Assembly: GCA_902492935.1 (NCBI GenBank)
Contig: CABUNJ010000020.1
Location: 1-47,425, forward strand
DNA length: 47,425 bases
Direction: 5' to 3'
DNA from: an uncultured Collinsella sp.
Lineage (GTDB): Bacteria; Actinomycetota; Coriobacteriia; Coriobacteriales; Coriobacteriaceae
The notes beneath the pieces were generated by a model, which was given only the letters and a program-made list of their open reading frames with translations, was not told the origin of the DNA and did not search any database. A program made the translations under genes and the position numbers. Below, one piece after another: positions 46,201-47,425 of the stretch (the stretch's first letter is position 1; every line of letters begins with the position of its first letter).

Positions 46201-46555
46201 CGTTGTAGGGACCGGCGGCCTCGTCGTAGGATGCCTTGGCGGCGTCCTCCTTCGCCTTCGCCTCGTCGACTGCCTTCTGCAGGTCCGCGATGGTCTGTGC
46301 GGCGGATTTCGCACCGGTACCGGATGCCGCGCCGGCGTGGGTGGCGATCGGCGACATCACGGCGGGGTGCTGCGTGCCCCCGTCACCGGTCTGGGCGAAT
46401 GCCGCGAACGGTGAGATGAGGCTCGATCCGGTCATGGCGGCCATGGTCGCCGCGGTGACGGTCAGACGCGCGATCCCCTTCGGAGTGTGAATCTTTTTGC
46501 TTGGCAGTGCGGCGAAGTGATCGCCACCGGCGGCGAAATGCTTTCCCTGAGTCAT
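43205..46555 (-). CDS. Sortase-anchored coiled-coil surface protein with central CAP domain
   Basis: An 1116-aa wall-anchored protein. A signal peptide (about 27-54) is followed by an Ala/Lys/Asp-rich coiled-coil stalk (about 75-450), a CAP/SCP-like domain (about 455-640, with FGHSMQFDTTENLAW and VGHYLHVISPEIGYMGMAV), a second coiled coil (about 660-1040) and a C-terminal sorting signal: LAQTG at 1079-1083, a hydrophobic helix and a KKRREQM tail. The stalk is built of near-repeats such as AQSALDAANAGLDAAKQA and VQQKQVA. This resembles streptococcal and actinobacterial surface adhesins that carry a CAP domain between stalks. Likely an adhesin or surface enzyme that changes host contact; as cargo it would alter the recipient's surface. 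It is transcribed from the switch at 46639-46679. Confidence 0.9.
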   Translation of the reverse strand: MTQGKHFAAGGDHFAALPSKKIHTPKGIARLTVTAATMAAMTGSSLISPFAAFAQTGDGGTQHPAVMSPIATHAGAASGTGAKSAAQTIADLQKAVDEAKAKEDAAKASYDEAAGPYNEAASARDQAKASYDLAVSAGTAADRAAMDEYARQVAEGKDAADAAGKDLEQAKAGLADAKADASEKDEAYQSALKAAQDAKDALDKAKADAVSATPEAISAAEQAVRDAQAAVDRAQAELDNANATLADAQSKLVAAQSAKDAADAVLAAAQQNKDAADAKAAAASAAYEKAKADLAAAEAGASGPEYDAAKQKVADAEAALVAAQATQSQCESELEQVQSAAATAQADLNDAQVALSVKQQAAADAESGVNAAQSALDAANAGLDAAKQANADAVAKLDAAKQAVKDAEAAKAAADVELVNAKAAKDTADAAVTAAQQKVDEAQAKLDSADAQLKQGAIGFFRAMGADSAIEIIQNCTHKDYTEVGNSLDATSLDNMLAAIPYMKSINEYRKSVGLSELQVTYKLIAAAIANANYSDVKFGHSMQFDTTENLAWNYGTDPKPQWVDQEKAFFDQAVQELYGVTGLTGKDAVDFYKSHSGIESYVNQHFKVAGYPATVGHYLHVISPEIGYMGMAVCSKGTMNGWKTDSFDTANLGWAGSGWNMNPMSVDEYEQKLTSYINGLKNAKSALDAAKANLASKKQAATDAAETVQQKQVAVDSAQAGVDAAKQGVADAQRAVDAAKADVAAKQQGVTDAQTELDAAKSDLDAANAAVDTAKSTVQQKQVAFDAANAAVTAAQTKLDSAKADTEAKQQDVMDANADLAKFFQDVADAKKALDTAKSVHDSAVADQTEKATVLAAAEQKADATARALADAQHAVDAAKTDTGVAADRLTGSQTDLDDAQSNLDILTDLAAKLAEAQQREQDAAKAVNDTKAALDAAKADTAAAESLVSAAEQAKAQADAKLSKLNSIDAGAAIASGHDVNADDALNALFAAAVEARAKIAPAKAILDEKQAAVDELQPGYDAALAAYESAKSDRIAAEQKLSDEIARQEAEEAAKQQAAYTPKHLAGTDTAQPGSLAQTGDRAGLIGETFAIGGTVLVAAGVFLDQKKRREQM

Positions 46556-46638
46556 TGTGCTGTTCCATTCCTTTTCCGTGCCCTATTCGACTGGGCATCA
46601 GAGTGCTTTCCAATAGAGATAATTATGCGCCTTAACTG

Positions 46639-46679
46639 GGATTGTTGTATATAGTCCGTTGGCATAAATACAACAATCC
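46639..46679. promoter_or_regulatory. Mirror-symmetric divergent promoter/operator
   Basis: GGATTGTTGTAT (46639-46650) is repeated exactly inverted at 46668-46679. Each arm supplies a -35 TTGTTG. On the plus strand a 17-bp spacer leads to TAAATA (46665-46670) for the XRE gene; on the minus strand a 17-bp spacer leads to TATATA (46653-46648) for the surface-protein gene. The two promoters thus lie face to face on the same DNA. A further direct copy TACAACAATCC occurs at 46711-46721 inside the XRE coding region. The XRE protein is the obvious ligand. Confidence 0.8.
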
Positions 46680-46928
46680 ATGACTCTTTTTGTCATGGAT
46701 ATCTCGCCGCTACAACAATCCTTTGGTCTACGGTGCAAAGAACTCAGATCAGAGTCTGGTTACTCACAAGAGCAATTTGCGAACCGCATTGACATGGACA
46801 GGTCTTACTACGCCTCGATAGAGGTCGGGCGAAGAAATGTCAGTCTTTCTAACCTCTCTAAAATTGCCAATGGATTCAACATATCAATTGCTGCACTTAT
46901 GACTGGTGTCACCGATAAATCGGATTAG
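46680..46928 (+). CDS. XRE-family HTH regulator
   Basis: An 82-aa Cro/C1-type regulator made of little more than the HTH domain (about 13-70): LRCKELRSESGYSQEQFANR, then the recognition helix DMDRSYYASIEVGRRNVSLS. The start is ATG 46680 or 46695; the predicted transcript begins only a few bases before 46680 and no ribosome site is visible, so translation may be nearly leaderless. It is divergent from the giant surface protein and shares its symmetric operator, so autoregulation and control of the surface gene are expected. The dimer would cover the inverted repeat, and the third half-site inside the gene may act as a roadblock. Confidence 0.88.
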   Translation: MTLFVMDISPLQQSFGLRCKELRSESGYSQEQFANRIDMDRSYYASIEVGRRNVSLSNLSKIANGFNISIAALMTGVTDKSD

Positions 46929-47024
46929 TCCATCAATCAGCGAACGAAGTGAGCGAATCAATCGACGGCGTAGCCGGCGGCAAGGACACGGTACGTGGCC
47001 GCGCAGCGAGCTCTGCGAGCGAAG

Positions 47025-47051
47025 GGGACGGCATCGCCGTCCCTATTCTTT
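47025..47051 (+). terminator. Terminator of the XRE gene
   Basis: Arms GGGACGGC/GCCGTCCC with an ATC loop (47025-47043) are followed by TATTCTTT. It is about 100 nt after the XRE stop. Confidence 0.82.
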
Positions 47052-47077
47052 ATAATCTATTTCTCTATTAATTGGTT

Positions 47078-47242
47078 TCACCAAAATGGGTATGACACAA
47101 GCTTCTGAACAGGCTTTTTATCAGAGAATTCAAAGCTGCCGAATCATCAAAATGGTGATATTTTTTACCCAAAAGAGGGAAGCGCGTCACCAAAATGGAA
47201 CCGACTAACAGCTGTTGAAAACTTTTATCCCCAAAATGGTGA
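47078..47242. repeat. Four copies of a 15-bp palindromic motif (TCACCAAAATGGTGA)
   Basis: Copies at 47078-47092, 47144-47158, 47187-47201 and 47228-47242 share the core CAAAATGG and match the palindrome TCACC-AAAA-TGGTGA in at least one half. Spacing is 66, 43 and 41 bp, the last two close to four helical turns. Iterons, integrase arm sites or operator arrays look like this. Confidence 0.82.
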
Positions 47243-47331
47243 TTTCCTGTTTTCAGTGGAAAACTCGGGAAGTCATAATATTTACTTACCAAATTTACAA
47301 ACGGAAGCGGTTCTTAACCCCAAAACCAGAA

Positions 47332-47362
47332 CAGGTCAGAAGCAAAAATAACTCCTGACCTG
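47332..47362 (-). terminator. Element-borne terminator for the target tRNA gene
   Basis: Arms CAGGTCAG/CTGACCTG (47332-47339 and 47355-47362) lie just downstream of the tRNA CCA end on the minus strand and are followed by TTCTGGTTTTGG. The displaced chromosomal tRNA terminator left of the element has the same layout and the same TTCTGG tail. Confidence 0.65.
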
Positions 47363-47370
47363 CGATTTTC

Positions 47371-47417
47371 CTGGTGCCCCCGGGCGGATTCGAACCGTCG
47401 ACACCCGCTTTAGGAGA
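47371..47417. repeat. Right attachment site (47-bp direct repeat) within tRNA-Arg
   Basis: Identical to 33968-34014. It covers the tRNA from its CCA end through the T-arm, variable loop and 3' half of the anticodon stem-loop, so insertion left the tRNA sequence intact. Confidence 0.93.
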
Positions 47418-47425
47418 GCGGTGCT
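47372..47425 (-). tRNA. tRNA-Arg(CCU), 3' 54 nt (cut by window edge)
   Basis: On the minus strand the sequence runs from the end of the D-arm region through an anticodon stem CCGCT/AGCGG with loop CTCCTAA, so anticodon CCU (Arg), a 5-nt variable loop, a T-loop TTCGAAT and an acceptor end GGGGGCACCA with encoded CCA. The 5' third lies beyond the window. It is the integration target of the element. Confidence 0.88.

Larger units (their letters stand above)
46929..47370. other. Right-end noncoding region of the element
   Basis: About 440 bases with no supported gene. From left to right: a GC-rich stretch with direct motifs GCGAACGAAG/GAGCGAATC, the XRE terminator (47025-47051), the four-copy palindrome array (47078-47242), a TGTTGAAAACT motif (47213-47223) also found near the left end (34172-34182), and the minus-strand hairpin 47332-47362 just inside attR. 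It is AT-rich from 47045 on. This is where integrase arm sites or a replication origin would sit. Confidence 0.55.
33968..47417. mobile_element. 13.4-kb integrative mobilizable element in tRNA-Arg(CCU)
   Basis: A 47-bp perfect direct repeat at 33968-34014 and 47371-47417 marks the ends; the right copy is the 3' end of a tRNA gene, the left copy a displaced duplicate. Inside are a tyrosine integrase at the left end, an excisionase-like HTH protein, relaxase and MobC with an oriT-like region, and cargo. There are no type IV secretion, VirB4 or coupling-protein genes and no phage structural genes, so it is an IME rather than a self-transmissible element or prophage. Base composition is mosaic: integrase, mob and regulator genes are AT-richer, while the coiled-coil, phosphoesterase and surface genes are GC-rich. 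Confidence 0.93.

Noticed and set aside
43169..46414. Large plus-strand frames opposite the surface protein, Gly/Leu/Cys-rich
   Set aside because: They mirror the Ala/Asp/Lys repeats of the coiled-coil gene. The minus-strand gene has signal peptide, CAP domain and sorting signal.

Overview
The window reads as a GC-rich actinobacterial chromosome, most like a gut Coriobacteriia member of the Collinsella type. The pointers are the high-GC codon use, a pyruvate:ferredoxin oxidoreductase and carbamate kinase (anaerobic, amino-acid-linked metabolism), the dnaX-ybaB-recR order, and an actinobacterial-style FHA/PP2C/SEDS/PBP/PASTA-kinase operon. The genus is an inference; no rRNA or other taxonomic marker is present.

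Bases 1-13912 are mainly metabolic and signalling genes. They hold a LytS-type sensor kinase with the first codons of its response regulator, an amidohydrolase with an APC-type permease, a secreted C39-like cysteine peptidase, carbamate kinase (arcC), a DUF3830 cyclophilin-fold gene coupled to an unknown helical protein, an AT-richer AAA ATPase/DUF4143 gene behind three helically spaced repeats, and nifJ with a terminator enclosed in a 29-bp perfect inverted repeat.

Bases 14364-23337 carry a minus-strand three-gene signalling unit (FHA protein, membrane Ser/Thr kinase, anchored extracytoplasmic protein). After it come recR, ybaB, a two-gene DUF4160 module and dnaX, and then a plus-strand YcxB-like membrane protein.

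Bases 23486-33690 form one plus-strand operon for growth and division control: membrane Ser/Thr kinase, FhaA-like DUF3662-FHA protein, FhaB-like FHA protein, PP2C phosphatase with a very long disordered N-terminus, a single-chain fusion of a SEDS glycosyltransferase with a class B penicillin-binding protein, and a PASTA kinase. Several junctions overlap by 4 bp. A strong terminator closes the operon at 33743-33778.

Bases 33968-47417 are a 13.4-kb integrative mobilizable element bounded by a 47-bp perfect direct repeat. The right copy is the 3' end of a tRNA-Arg(CCU) gene that runs off the window. The element encodes a tyrosine integrase, an excisionase-like HTH protein, a winged-helix protein, a coiled-coil protein, three translationally coupled metallophosphoesterases, an unannotated 41-residue hydrophobic/basic peptide facing a candidate antisense RNA, a relaxase and MobC with a hairpin-rich oriT candidate, a lipoprotein, a 1116-residue sortase-anchored coiled-coil/CAP surface protein, and an XRE regulator whose operator is a symmetric pair of divergent promoters. 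It has no type IV secretion genes, so transfer would need a helper. Remnants left of the element suggest earlier insertions at the same tRNA.

The least explained parts are the three-phosphoesterase cargo operon, the toxin-like peptide locus, the mirror-symmetric XRE/surface-protein switch, the four-copy TCACCAAAATGGTGA array next to attR, and the SEDS-PBP fusion.
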